A stretch of DNA of 64,000 nucleotides from Motiliproteus sp047633175 (GTDB lineage: Bacteria > Pseudomonadota > Gammaproteobacteria > Pseudomonadales > Balneatricaceae): NCBI GenBank assembly GCA_047633175.1, contig JBLIEQ010000002.1:124001-188000 (forward strand), given 5' to 3'. Below are positions 44,205 through 52,942 of this stretch, piece by piece; the first letter of the stretch is position 1; each line of letters begins with the position of its first letter. A program made the position numbers and the translations under genes. Below the pieces are notes generated by a model. That model saw nothing but the letters and a program-made list of their open reading frames with translations. It had not been told where the DNA came from and did not search any database.

Positions 44205-47009
44205 ATGAAAAGACCTTTAATGATAGCGGGTACCACGGTATTAGCCATGGCTCTGGCTGTGTCTAATGCCTACGCCAACCCGATCAACAAGTTCAACTTC
44301 GGTAACGACCAGGAAAATACGGTTAACTCGACGGCCAACGCCACGGGAGGACTGGGCGGCGACGCCAATGGCGGCTCCTCAGAAGGTGGTTTCGGTGGCG
44401 ATAGCGGTAACGGCGGCAACAGCGGCCAGACAGATGCCAACGACAGCCTGACCGGCAGCAGTAATGCTGGCGACGCCGATACCAACAATACGGCCAATGG
44501 CGGCAACAGTAACGGAACGGCATCGGCTGGCGACAGCTACGGTGGCGATAGCGGCAACAGTGGTAGCGCCAATGGCGGTAATGGCGGCGGACAGACCGCC
44601 GATTCCAGTGACAATGGCACTGTCAATCAAAACCAAATCCCTGATGGGGGGACTAACGACGCCCGTTCCAACGATACGGCTAACGCAGCGGGCCCCGCTG
44701 ATGGAGCAGCCGGAGGCGCTACAGCCACAGGTTCTGGCGGAGCCGCTGCTGAGGGTGGTACCGCCAGCACAGGCACCGCCGGGGATGCCAACAACGCGGG
44801 AGACAGCGCAGCCTCAACCGGGTCGGGAGACACCACCAGCAACGGCGATACTAACGCCACCTCCATGGCTGGCAACGGCGAAGCCGGTGGTGCCGGTGGT
44901 GCCGGTGGCGATGCTTGGGGTGGTGCTGCGGGGACAGGCGGTAGCGCCAGTGCCTGGAGCGAGTCCTATAATACGGTAACCGAAGTTATCGCTTACCAGA
45001 CCTTAGAAGCCAATGTCACCGGTAACAGCATCACCATTCATGGTGGTATCGGTGCGACAGGTGCCCAGGGCGCTATCGGTGGTAACGGTGGTAACGGTGG
45101 CGATGGCGATGGTACCTCCTCGAATGGTGTCTCAGTTATATCCGGCAATGGCGGAGACGCGAATGGCGGCCTCGGCGGTAATGCCAACGCCAATAATAAC
45201 GATGGCGGTAACGGTAATAACGGCGGTAATGGCGGCAACAGCGGGGACGCTAACGCAACTGGCGGCAGCGCCTATGCAGGTAATGCCAATGGCGGTACTG
45301 GCGGCAACGCTGATGCAAACGGCGGCACCGGTGGTAATGCTAATGGCAATGGCGGAACCAGCGGTAACGTCAATGGCGACGGTGGCAGTGGCGGTTATGC
45401 GGATGCCACTTCCGGCACCGGCGGTGACGGCTACGCTGATGGCGGAGCCAGCGGCAACAGCAACGCCAATGGCGGCACCGGTGGTTTCGTTGACGCTACC
45501 GGCGGCACGGGTGGCAACGCCAACACCAACGGTGGCACCAGTGGCTATGCGGATGCCAATGCAGGTACCGCAGGTGATGCCAACAGCAACGGTGGAGCTA
45601 CCGGCGTTGTCGATGCCAATGGCGGATCAGGCGGTAACAGCAATGGCACCGGCGGTACCGGCGGTCTGGCTGATGGAAACGGCGGTGCGGGTGGCAACAG
45701 CCACGGCATGGGAGGTGCGGGCGGTCTGGCCGACGGTAACGGCGGTGCTGGCGGCATGGCTGACGGTAACGGCGGTTCTGGCGGCTTTGCCGACGGTAAC
45801 GGCGGTGCTGGCGGCCTGGCTGACGGTAACGGCGGTGCTGGCGGCCTTGCCGACGGTACTGGCGGTAACGCCGGCGTAGCGGCTAACGGCGGCCCAGGCG
45901 GCACCTCTACTGGCGGCGACTCCAACTCCACTAACGGCAATGGCGGCAGGGGTGATGATACCTTCACCGGCGGCGGTACCGGTGGATTGGCAGGTGCAGC
46001 TGACGGTGGTGCCGGTGGTGCCGGTGGTACCGGTGGTACGGGTACAGGTGGCGCGGGTGGCATGGCTGACGGCACCGGTGGTACCGGCGGCATGGCTGAT
46101 GGCACTGGCGGAACGGCTGGCATGGCTGATGGCACCGGCGGAACTGCCGGCATGGCGGACGGTACCGGTGGTACCGGCGGCATGGCTGATGGCACTGGCG
46201 GTGCGGGTGGCCTGGCTGATGGCACCGGTGGTACCGGAGGCATGGCTGATGGCGCGGGCGGCGCGGGTGGTATGGCCGATGGCGGTGCAGCAACCTCAGG
46301 CACAGCAGACGGCTTAGCAGGTACTGCTGGAGCGGCTGATGGTGGTGCAGGGACCAGCGGTGCAGCGGATGCGACTGGTGGAACCGCCGGCATGGCTGAC
46401 GGCGGCACTGGCACCGGCGGCATGGCCGATGGCGGCACCAGCGCCAGCGGAACAGCGGATGCCGGAACCGGCACAGCAGGTAGTGCCGATGCGTTGGCAG
46501 GAACCGGCGGTAATGCAGATGGTGGTAACGGTACTTCCGGAGCTGCAGATGGTACTGGCGGAGCCGGTGGTAGCGGTGATGGTATGGCAGGCGCTGGCGG
46601 CAACGCGGGCGGTGGCAGCAGCACCGGCGGCAGCGCTGATGCAACGGCAGGTACCTCAACCGCAGGCGCTGGCGGTAACGCCGGTGACGGTGGCGATGGT
46701 ACCGGTACAGCGGGTACTGGCGGCAACGCCGATGCCCTGGCAGGTAACGGTGGAACAGGTACCGGAACCGGTACCGGCGGTGCTGTGAATGCGACTGGCG
46801 GTGCGGGTGGTGTTGGCGGTGCGGGTGGCGCTGGCGGTGCGGGTGGTAATGGCGAAGGCGGTGTCCTCAGTACTGGCATGGCTACCTTGACGGTGGCTAG
46901 CGGCAACTTTGGTGGTATTGCCAACATCAACCTGTCTACAGGCATCTACAACGCCCAACTGTCCGCTACTAACGTCGCTGCGCATAGCAACGTAAATATC
47001 GGCAACTAA
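44205..47009 (+). CDS. Large glycine-rich repetitive secreted protein
   Basis: The 934-residue protein has a signal peptide (cut after AYA, residue 25). A low-complexity body follows, in Gly, Asn, Asp, Ala, Ser and Thr, dominated from about residue 480 by nonapeptides such as GGTGGMADG and GGAGGLADG. A short non-repetitive island (ESYNTVTEVIAYQTLEANVT, about 248-267) and a C-terminal 60-residue segment (MATLTVASGNFGGIANINL) interrupt it. Such repeats suggest an extended extracellular fibre or matrix. It would be the main exported product of the cluster. GAGGGAGCAAGAAA precedes the ATG. Confidence 0.85.
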   Translation: MKRPLMIAGTTVLAMALAVSNAYANPINKFNFGNDQENTVNSTANATGGLGGDANGGSSEGGFGGDSGNGGNSGQTDANDSLTGSSNAGDADTNNTANGGNSNGTASAGDSYGGDSGNSGSANGGNGGGQTADSSDNGTVNQNQIPDGGTNDARSNDTANAAGPADGAAGGATATGSGGAAAEGGTASTGTAGDANNAGDSAASTGSGDTTSNGDTNATSMAGNGEAGGAGGAGGDAWGGAAGTGGSASAWSESYNTVTEVIAYQTLEANVTGNSITIHGGIGATGAQGAIGGNGGNGGDGDGTSSNGVSVISGNGGDANGGLGGNANANNNDGGNGNNGGNGGNSGDANATGGSAYAGNANGGTGGNADANGGTGGNANGNGGTSGNVNGDGGSGGYADATSGTGGDGYADGGASGNSNANGGTGGFVDATGGTGGNANTNGGTSGYADANAGTAGDANSNGGATGVVDANGGSGGNSNGTGGTGGLADGNGGAGGNSHGMGGAGGLADGNGGAGGMADGNGGSGGFADGNGGAGGLADGNGGAGGLADGTGGNAGVAANGGPGGTSTGGDSNSTNGNGGRGDDTFTGGGTGGLAGAADGGAGGAGGTGGTGTGGAGGMADGTGGTGGMADGTGGTAGMADGTGGTAGMADGTGGTGGMADGTGGAGGLADGTGGTGGMADGAGGAGGMADGGAATSGTADGLAGTAGAADGGAGTSGAADATGGTAGMADGGTGTGGMADGGTSASGTADAGTGTAGSADALAGTGGNADGGNGTSGAADGTGGAGGSGDGMAGAGGNAGGGSSTGGSADATAGTSTAGAGGNAGDGGDGTGTAGTGGNADALAGNGGTGTGTGTGGAVNATGGAGGVGGAGGAGGAGGNGEGGVLSTGMATLTVASGNFGGIANINLSTGIYNAQLSATNVAAHSNVNIGN

Positions 47010-47083
47010 GGCCTCAGAGCCTATGCAGGCGGGTTCAGGACCCGCCTGCATGTTCTGTCCCAACCGAAGAGGGAGTACAGGTC

Positions 47084-47470
47084 ATGATTAAGCAGAATAC
47101 AATGCTGCTTCCTATTTTTCTGGTTATGGCATTTAGCATTGCCACGACCGACAACGCGAATGCCGAGCCCCCATCGGAGGCGCCGTTGGAAGCCCAGGGA
47201 TTTGACGCGCTTGACACGATAGCAACCGATGCTCTGTCAAGCCTGCAGGGTCGCGATAATTTGACCAATGTGCAGAGTATTCAAGAGCTGGATGCCACGG
47301 TCAGTAACAGCAGTTTTAACGCCGATACGATCAACACCGGAGCCATCACTATTGAACAGCACGCGTTGGATAATTTCGAGGGTGTTGGCATGTTTAATAT
47401 CTTTACCGGTAATAATAACGCGGTCAATTCTGCGGTAGGTATCAGCATCTACATAACTGAGCCTAACTGA
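47084..47470 (+). CDS. Small secreted protein with GR-type leader-like motif
   Basis: The 128-residue protein has a signal peptide ending NANA. Residues 43-57 (LDTIATDALSSLQGR) have hydrophobic residues at -15, -12, -7 and -4 before Gly-Arg, the spacing of double-glycine leaders. The rest is Asn-rich and beta-prone (NSSFNADTINTGAITIEQHA, NAVNSAVGISIYI). This resembles a minor fibre subunit or nucleator. It follows the glycine-rich gene by 74 bases, with GAGGGAGTACAGGTC upstream. Confidence 0.7.
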   Translation: MIKQNTMLLPIFLVMAFSIATTDNANAEPPSEAPLEAQGFDALDTIATDALSSLQGRDNLTNVQSIQELDATVSNSSFNADTINTGAITIEQHALDNFEGVGMFNIFTGNNNAVNSAVGISIYITEPN

Positions 47471-47609
47471 GCAAGCTCGTTCTAGCACCAGGTTCCAGGC
47501 TCTCGGTTTCAGGGCTCTTGGTTTAAAAAGAAGTATTCAGGAAGCGCGGCAGTAACCCGAGATTCAACGGCTGGCTTTAAAAATTGTCGAAGGGATACAG
47601 GAGACGGCA

Positions 47610-48317
47610 ATGAAATTTATACACTACTCAAGAGTGCTGACCCTAGCCCTGTTGGGCGCAATATTTCCAACGGCGACCACCAGTGCCGGCGCCCTAAATA
47701 TCTCCAACCCATTCGGCTCATTTAACATGCATGCCAAGAGTCTGCAGGAGATGCGCTGGGATACGGTGATTCAGCAGAAATATGACTTCAGCTGTGGCTC
47801 TGCTGCTGTCGCCACACTCCTGACCTATCATTACAACCTGCCAACCGACGAAGAACAGGTCTTTCAGGCAATGATCGCGGTCGGCGATCGGGCCAAGATT
47901 CAACAGAACGGCTTTTCCATGCTGGATATGAAGCGCTATATGGATCAGCGCGGGCTGCGCACTGATGGCTTTAAGATCACTCTGGATAAACTCATTAAAA
48001 TCGGCCTTCCCGGGATCACCCTGATTAACACTCAAGGCTACAAACACTTTGTGGTCGTCAAAGGGATCGATGAGAACCACGTTCTTATTGCCGACCCCGC
48101 AGTCGGCTCTGTGGTCGTTCCGAGAGCCTATTTCGAAACCCTCTGGAATGGCGCCATCCTCGGAGCCCGGTCTTACGCCGAGGTCGCCAAAATCAATTTC
48201 AACAGCGACAGAGACTGGCGTATTCGCCCTCGCGCGCCCATCGATAAAGGGATGGACAGAGCGGGACTGGGCACTATGCTGCTGAATCTCCCGGGCCACA
48301 ATGAGCTGGGGAGATAG
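47610..48317 (+). CDS. Periplasmic C39 family cysteine peptidase
   Basis: The 235-residue protein has a signal peptide and a papain-like C39 domain. It has Gln56 and catalytic Cys62 in QQKYDFSCGSAA, catalytic His146 in GYKHFVVVKGID and Asp162 in VLIADPAVG. Stand-alone C39 domains of this type process or guide exported proteins, as FapD does in Fap amyloid operons. There is no ABC transporter fused. AGGAGACGGCA precedes the ATG, and the next gene starts 2 bases after its stop. Confidence 0.9.
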   Translation: MKFIHYSRVLTLALLGAIFPTATTSAGALNISNPFGSFNMHAKSLQEMRWDTVIQQKYDFSCGSAAVATLLTYHYNLPTDEEQVFQAMIAVGDRAKIQQNGFSMLDMKRYMDQRGLRTDGFKITLDKLIKIGLPGITLINTQGYKHFVVVKGIDENHVLIADPAVGSVVVPRAYFETLWNGAILGARSYAEVAKINFNSDRDWRIRPRAPIDKGMDRAGLGTMLLNLPGHNELGR

Positions 48318-48319
48318 TC

Positions 48320-49267
48320 ATGAACATCTTAAGAAAAAGCAAAACCGCACTGGCAGCAGGCTGCCTCTGTGCATCCCTGGGGCTGGCCGCGGAGCCGTTT
48401 TACACCGCCGGCCAAACAGACCTGGCTCGAGGTCAACAACCTCAGACTGTCGCTGTAAAGTACGCTGAAAGCTATTCTGGTTTACAGGTAATCGACCTCA
48501 GTGATATGGGTGAGATGCGCGGAGGGTTTTCATTCGGAGGTATGGAGATGACCTTTGGTGCAACACTCAGCACCTTAATTGACAACATTAAATTGGAAAC
48601 AGTCTTCAATGTCACCGCGGGCGGCGCAGAAGTTATTTCCCAAGTCCTGAGCAATATAGCCAACGTTAATGATGCTGTCGCCGCATTGAAGAACGCAGTA
48701 ATGGATAACCTCCCTTCTGAACCGACAACGTCGGCAGTTACAGGGCCTACGGCCGGTCTGATTCCTGCAACAGGAACTCCTGCAACAGGAACTCCCTCGG
48801 CTTTGCAGTCTTCTGTTACAGGGAACCCGCCGACCGTAGTGCCCTCCTCTAGGATGGTATCGCCTGCCGCGCCTGTCACACCACAGCCAAGCCAGCAGGA
48901 AGCCTCACTCCAACAGGTAGCAACAGTGCCTACAACTACGGCCGTAGCAGCAGTGGCAACAAGCAACGTGGTACTTATAGGGCAAGACTCTGCGCTATCG
49001 ATAGCCGATCTGTCACCGGCGGACGTCAACCTGGACGGCGTAGGGCATTCAAACGGCTTCAGCGGAATTGTTGTCAGTAATAAAAAAGGCTTTACCGCAG
49101 CAGTGCATAAACTGACACAGGATGCAGCGATCAGCGCCATTATCAGCAATGCATCTGACCTCAAGGTCAGCCAGAAACTGGATATTCAAATCAATATCCA
49201 GAACCTTAAGAGTGCCCGCGAAGCCTCGCTGCGTTCGGCCCTCAGCAAGTTGGGCATGTCCAGATAG
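48320..49267 (+). CDS. Exported protein with double-glycine leader-like segment
   Basis: The 315-residue protein has an N-terminal signal (to about residue 24). Residues 55-69 (LQVIDLSDMGEMRGG) match a double-glycine leader: hydrophobic at -15, -12, -7 and -4, acidic at -8, and Gly-Gly at 68-69. Next come a Gly/Met segment (FSFGGMEMTFGATLSTLIDN), a Pro/Thr linker and a helical C-terminus. It is a likely substrate of the C39 peptidase just upstream. No known family is recognised. GGGGAGATAGTC precedes the ATG. Confidence 0.75.
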   Translation: MNILRKSKTALAAGCLCASLGLAAEPFYTAGQTDLARGQQPQTVAVKYAESYSGLQVIDLSDMGEMRGGFSFGGMEMTFGATLSTLIDNIKLETVFNVTAGGAEVISQVLSNIANVNDAVAALKNAVMDNLPSEPTTSAVTGPTAGLIPATGTPATGTPSALQSSVTGNPPTVVPSSRMVSPAAPVTPQPSQQEASLQQVATVPTTTAVAAVATSNVVLIGQDSALSIADLSPADVNLDGVGHSNGFSGIVVSNKKGFTAAVHKLTQDAAISAIISNASDLKVSQKLDIQINIQNLKSAREASLRSALSKLGMSR

Positions 49268-49272
49268 TGTAG

Positions 49273-50050
49273 GTCGGGCTTCAGCCCGACATAGAGTCAA
49301 AAAAAGGCTATGTCCCAGTCAAGTGTCGCGGCCGTTAATTCTGCATTATTGTCTTTTTAATCAAACTCCGGTTCCGCCTCCCGGCGGCTTCATTTTGCCA
49401 GCATTGTTCTTTTGTAGGTTAGGCTTCAGCCTGACGATGACAGCGCCCTGCTAGCCTTGTCGGACTAAAGTCCGACCCACAAGCCTACGGCGCTATGAAA
49501 TCCAGCCTGAGGCTGACAGATTCGGATTCACTCGGCACTTCCCTGTGCCTCACCCTTCGGGCAGCCTGCGGCTGTGGAAATCGGCTATCCTGCCGATTTG
49601 TCTGCCTCAGCTGCCAGTCTCGCCATTGCCTACATATATGTAGGTAAGGGGCGTGAGCAGGACGCGGAAGCTTTGCCTGCAGGGACGCAGGTATGCCGTT
49701 GTTGTCCGGAACTGACAACGGCCCAAGCTCGACCCTGCGGGCCTTTTTCAGTCTGTATTTCATCGGTTTAGAAAGGGAATCTGGTGCCATTCTGATGGTG
49801 CAATTGCCGTTTCAAGCCTTTCAAAAAGCTACAATATTACTCACAAAACTCAGCATGCAGCACCGTGGGAGGCGACCCACAGGGACGTGGGAAGTACCGC
49901 TGTTGCAGGAGCCTTCAGCTGCCTGCCTACTGGCGATCTTTTGGTTAGCACCAGCTGCCGGTCGCTACACTTAACTAGGACATAGCCATTTTTTTGGCTC
50001 TGTAATAGTAAAGTGTTGCGGCGCTGTCATCGTCAGGCTGAAGCCTAACC
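49273..50050. repeat. Palindromic intergenic repeats with perfect 31-bp inverted ends
   Basis: Perfect short palindromes occur at 49273-49290 (GTCGGGCT/AGCCCGAC) and 49459-49476 (GTCGGACT/AGTCCGAC). A 31-bp sequence at 49417-49447 returns as its exact inverse at 50020-50050, enclosing 572 bases. A second imperfect inverted pair is 49309-49337 and 49958-49986. Relatives of these words lie at 54743, 56081 and 62389. No transposase or credible gene is inside. This is a REP- or MITE-like cluster between convergent genes. Confidence 0.7.
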
Positions 50051-50054
50051 TTCA

Positions 50055-51356
50055 CTACCACAGGGATCCTGTCCTGAAGGGCATCCGGAAGGTGATCAAC
50101 ATATCGGGGGCATCATCGGTGATACCGAACTCGAGATTCAGGTTAACGCCCTTATCCTGATCTACCTGGAACGAAAACCCCATCAGCATCGAGCCTATAT
50201 TCAACGTTGAGCTTTTGAGCGTCGTACTACTGGTCTCTGTTTTGAACTCTGTTTTAGTGGCCTGAATCCAGTCATTTTTAAAGCCGAGTGTGAAGGAGGC
50301 GATCTCATTGATGGAATACGCCATCCCGAAGCTGATGCGCAGGGCATCACCGGGATCGACCTTGCCGATGGTTTGTGCTCCAGCATCAGAGTCTTCCTCT
50401 CCAATTGTCGTGTTCACGTCATCTTCAAGATTGAACAGGTAACCCAGATTACCAAAAAACACGGCGGGCGCGGAGGGATACAACCCGGTGATACTGGGTT
50501 CGAACGAGTAAAATCCGCTACCGATAGCCAGCTCCTGACCGATGCCATCGGCATTACGATCTATATCAAAGGGTCCCTTGCCATTGGCAAGTTTCAAGCG
50601 GCCGTTAAGGATAAAGAACGGCCAGCCGGCGTTACCATTGTTCAGTTGATAATGCAGCGCCGCCTCTAGATCACCGACCCCATAGCCATCTAGGGTAGAG
50701 GATATCTCAGCATCGTCCAGCTGAGGTATCACCGCACTCTCCGTATCGTGGCGCCAGACGTAGGGCAGCTTAAACTCCGCCTCCATCCGGTTGGTTAACC
50801 CCAAGCGACCGGTCAGAGAGGCCACCAGCGCATCACGATCAGTATCCTGCGCGTCGAGTGCACCGATGGCCAACGAGCTAAGAATCTCGATACCCCTGAA
50901 GGTGACCCGGTTTACAGAGGAGTGGGTATACTGAAACGCAGGCTCGATCACCAGTCGGCCTTTGGGCGTTAACACTCCGCCAATGTCAGCCAACTCCGTA
51001 ATAACAGGACGATCCTGCTGAGTCTTGGCGGGTGCCTGACCGACGGGCTTAGGCTGCTGTGGTGAATTCTGATGATTATCGGCTAAGATCAACAGGCTCC
51101 TGTCCGTTCGCTCAGGCGCGGCCCCCTGCGTTAGCATCCCCCTGCCCCGGCTCTGCGCCAGCAGATCTTCGCGCATTATGGTTAAACCGAAAAACGGGTG
51201 TTCGAGTGTCGCAGTGGGTCCGGAAATATCCAGCGTTTCAGCAACACTGTCCAGAATAGGGTCCGCAATACTGTCCGCAGCTGCAACAACAGGGCCTGCT
51301 ACAAGAACGGCAACCAGTGCTGAACAACCGATTCCTGACGTCGATAGTAGGGTCAT
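50055..51356 (-). CDS. Outer-membrane beta-barrel protein of the C39 cluster
   Basis: The 433-residue protein has a signal peptide (to about 27), a helix-prone N-terminal part and a leader-like stretch at 58-72 (LTIMREDLLAQSRGR). From about residue 130 a beta-barrel resembles the transporter/MetA-pathway barrel family (VLTPKGRLVIEPAFQYTHS, GLTNRMEAEFKLPYVW, DLEAALHYQL). The end is MPFRTGSLW. By analogy with FapF it may be the export pore for the glycine-rich protein. AAGGAG precedes the ATG. It is convergent with the 48320-49267 gene. Confidence 0.8.
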   Translation of the reverse strand: MTLLSTSGIGCSALVAVLVAGPVVAAADSIADPILDSVAETLDISGPTATLEHPFFGLTIMREDLLAQSRGRGMLTQGAAPERTDRSLLILADNHQNSPQQPKPVGQAPAKTQQDRPVITELADIGGVLTPKGRLVIEPAFQYTHSSVNRVTFRGIEILSSLAIGALDAQDTDRDALVASLTGRLGLTNRMEAEFKLPYVWRHDTESAVIPQLDDAEISSTLDGYGVGDLEAALHYQLNNGNAGWPFFILNGRLKLANGKGPFDIDRNADGIGQELAIGSGFYSFEPSITGLYPSAPAVFFGNLGYLFNLEDDVNTTIGEEDSDAGAQTIGKVDPGDALRISFGMAYSINEIASFTLGFKNDWIQATKTEFKTETSSTTLKSSTLNIGSMLMGFSFQVDQDKGVNLNLEFGITDDAPDMLITFRMPFRTGSLW

Positions 51357-51425
51357 GATTAATAGCTCCTTGCCAAAATTGACCTAAATAAAACATCACC
51401 CCCAACGTCTTCCCTGCGTTAAGGC

Positions 51426-51440
51426 GCAATGTATTTACCT
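51426..51440 (-). promoter_or_regulatory. Sigma-54 promoter candidate of the barrel gene
   Basis: On the minus strand AGGTAAATACATTGC keeps the GG-N10-GC spacing of a -24/-12 promoter, with TTGC at -12. It is 70 bases upstream of the barrel-protein start. The repeat array at 51491-51550 lies some 50 bases further upstream, where an activator would bind. Confidence 0.5.
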
Positions 51441-51490
51441 CCCTGTGACTCAATCTTTTCAAACAACGGCGAGCATGAGGGAATCTGCTA

Positions 51491-51550
51491 ACACCTGTAA
51501 ATACCTGCCAATACCTGTGAAAACCCGATAACACCCGAGAACACCCTGGA
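51491..51550. promoter_or_regulatory. Six-unit, 10-bp phased repeat (putative activator array)
   Basis: Six consecutive 10-base units follow the pattern A(C/T/A)ACC(T/C)(G)nnA: ACACCTGTAA, ATACCTGCCA, ATACCTGTGA, AAACCCGATA, ACACCCGAGA, ACACCCTGGA. The exact 10-bp period places each unit on the same face of the helix. It sits upstream of the sigma-54 promoter candidate and just behind the gene for the sigma-54 activator, so it is a likely enhancer. Confidence 0.6.
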
Positions 51551-51592
51551 AGTATTTATTTAGAGATATGTCTCTATAGCATCCAGTGCGGG

Positions 51593-52942
51593 TTACAGCT
51601 GCTTTGCATTAATCTCAAACTTATTCATCAATCGGTATAGGGTGACCCGCGAGACCCCGAGCAAACGGGCGGCTTCGGTGACATTATGGCCACTACATCT
51701 GAGCGCAGACTCGATCGCAGCCCTGTCAGCCTCGGCCCGCGTCTGTGCCAGCGTCTGTACGGGTCGGGCTTGAGACTCTGAATTAAAATCCAGATCTCCA
51801 GGAGAGATCAAAGCACCTTCACTCATCACCACCGCCCGCTCTACCCGATTGATCAACTCACGTACGTTTCCCGGCCAGTCATATGCATACATACTCTGAA
51901 TCGCAGCACGACTGAAGCCACGAATACGATGATTGGCTTCCGACTCAAACTGGTGAAGAAAATACTGCGCCAGGGGTTCTATATCTTCTTTTCTGTCTCT
52001 TAGACTGGGAAGCGCTAATGCCAGAACGTGAAGCCGATAGTAGAGATCCTCCCTAAACTCACCTTTGAGGACAGCATCATCAAGATCCTTGTGGGTCGCG
52101 GTGATGACCCGGACATCTACCGGAATCTGCTCGCTGCCACCCACGCGATTGATGGTCTTTTCTTGCAGGAACCTGAGGAAGTTCACCTGCAGCTCCAGAG
52201 GAAGGTCTCCAATCTCATCCAGGAACAGCGTCCCGCCATCGGCGGATTCTATTTTTCCCACATGACGTTTGTGAGCGCCGCTGAAAGAGCCTTTTTCATG
52301 ACCGAAAAGTTCGGTTTGTATCAGCGAAGAGTGAATGGAACCACAGTTCACCGCAATAAACGGCTTTGAAGCCCGTCTGGATTTATTATGAATGGCATGA
52401 GCGGCTAACTCTTTGCCGGTGCCGCTTTCTCCGCTGATCATCACGGAGGCATCAACAGCGGCAACTCTGGCGATTGTTTTAAAAACCTGATCCATCGCCG
52501 TACTCACCGCTATCATTCGATGGCCATTCAGCGAGCCGGGTAACGGACTGCTCAATGCCTCTCTGATATTGGCCATACCATAGGCATGGCCCAAAGAGTT
52601 CAGGAGGCGGCGGTTGTCGATCGGCAGGGTGTGATAATCACTTAAGTAGCTGGCTATCAACAGCCGCGTATTATTTAAAGAAAGGTTTTCAGGCTTAATC
52701 AGCCCGACCCATTCAATAGACGACGTCGATTGAAAAAGCTTTTCCAGCTCAGGGCTCCCGCCATTGAGATAATGTCTATCGAAGTACACCAATCCAACCT
52801 TAGGCTTGCTGTTTTTAATCACCTCGAGGGCGCCAACGGCATCGAAAGCTGCACAAGAATGCCAGCCGGCATCCTCGATGTAATGTCGAGACACCTCATC
52901 GTCAGGTTTATATCTTAGAAAAAGTACACTTCTGCTTTCCAT
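51593..52942 (-). CDS. VpsR-like sigma-54 dependent regulator
   Basis: The 449-residue protein has an N-terminal receiver-like domain without a clear phospho-Asp pocket (about 1-130) and an AAA+ domain with Walker A GESGTGKE. Arginine fingers lie in FREDLYYRL, and the Fis-type HTH is NVTEAARLLGVSRVTLYRL. The GAFTGA loop that contacts sigma-54 reads GSFSGA. This layout is that of VpsR-type regulators of biofilm matrix genes, which bind c-di-GMP. The ATG at 52942 has AAAGGGA upstream. Confidence 0.9.
   Translation of the reverse strand: MESRSVLFLRYKPDDEVSRHYIEDAGWHSCAAFDAVGALEVIKNSKPKVGLVYFDRHYLNGGSPELEKLFQSTSSIEWVGLIKPENLSLNNTRLLIASYLSDYHTLPIDNRRLLNSLGHAYGMANIREALSSPLPGSLNGHRMIAVSTAMDQVFKTIARVAAVDASVMISGESGTGKELAAHAIHNKSRRASKPFIAVNCGSIHSSLIQTELFGHEKGSFSGAHKRHVGKIESADGGTLFLDEIGDLPLELQVNFLRFLQEKTINRVGGSEQIPVDVRVITATHKDLDDAVLKGEFREDLYYRLHVLALALPSLRDRKEDIEPLAQYFLHQFESEANHRIRGFSRAAIQSMYAYDWPGNVRELINRVERAVVMSEGALISPGDLDFNSESQARPVQTLAQTRAEADRAAIESALRCSGHNVTEAARLLGVSRVTLYRLMNKFEINAKQL

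Noticed and set aside
45545..46945. 466-codon minus-strand frame rich in Pro/Pro-Ala opposite the glycine-rich gene
   Set aside because: It is the mirror of GGx repeats, which avoid stops on the other strand. It has no ribosome site or signal, and its composition is a direct consequence of the sense strand.
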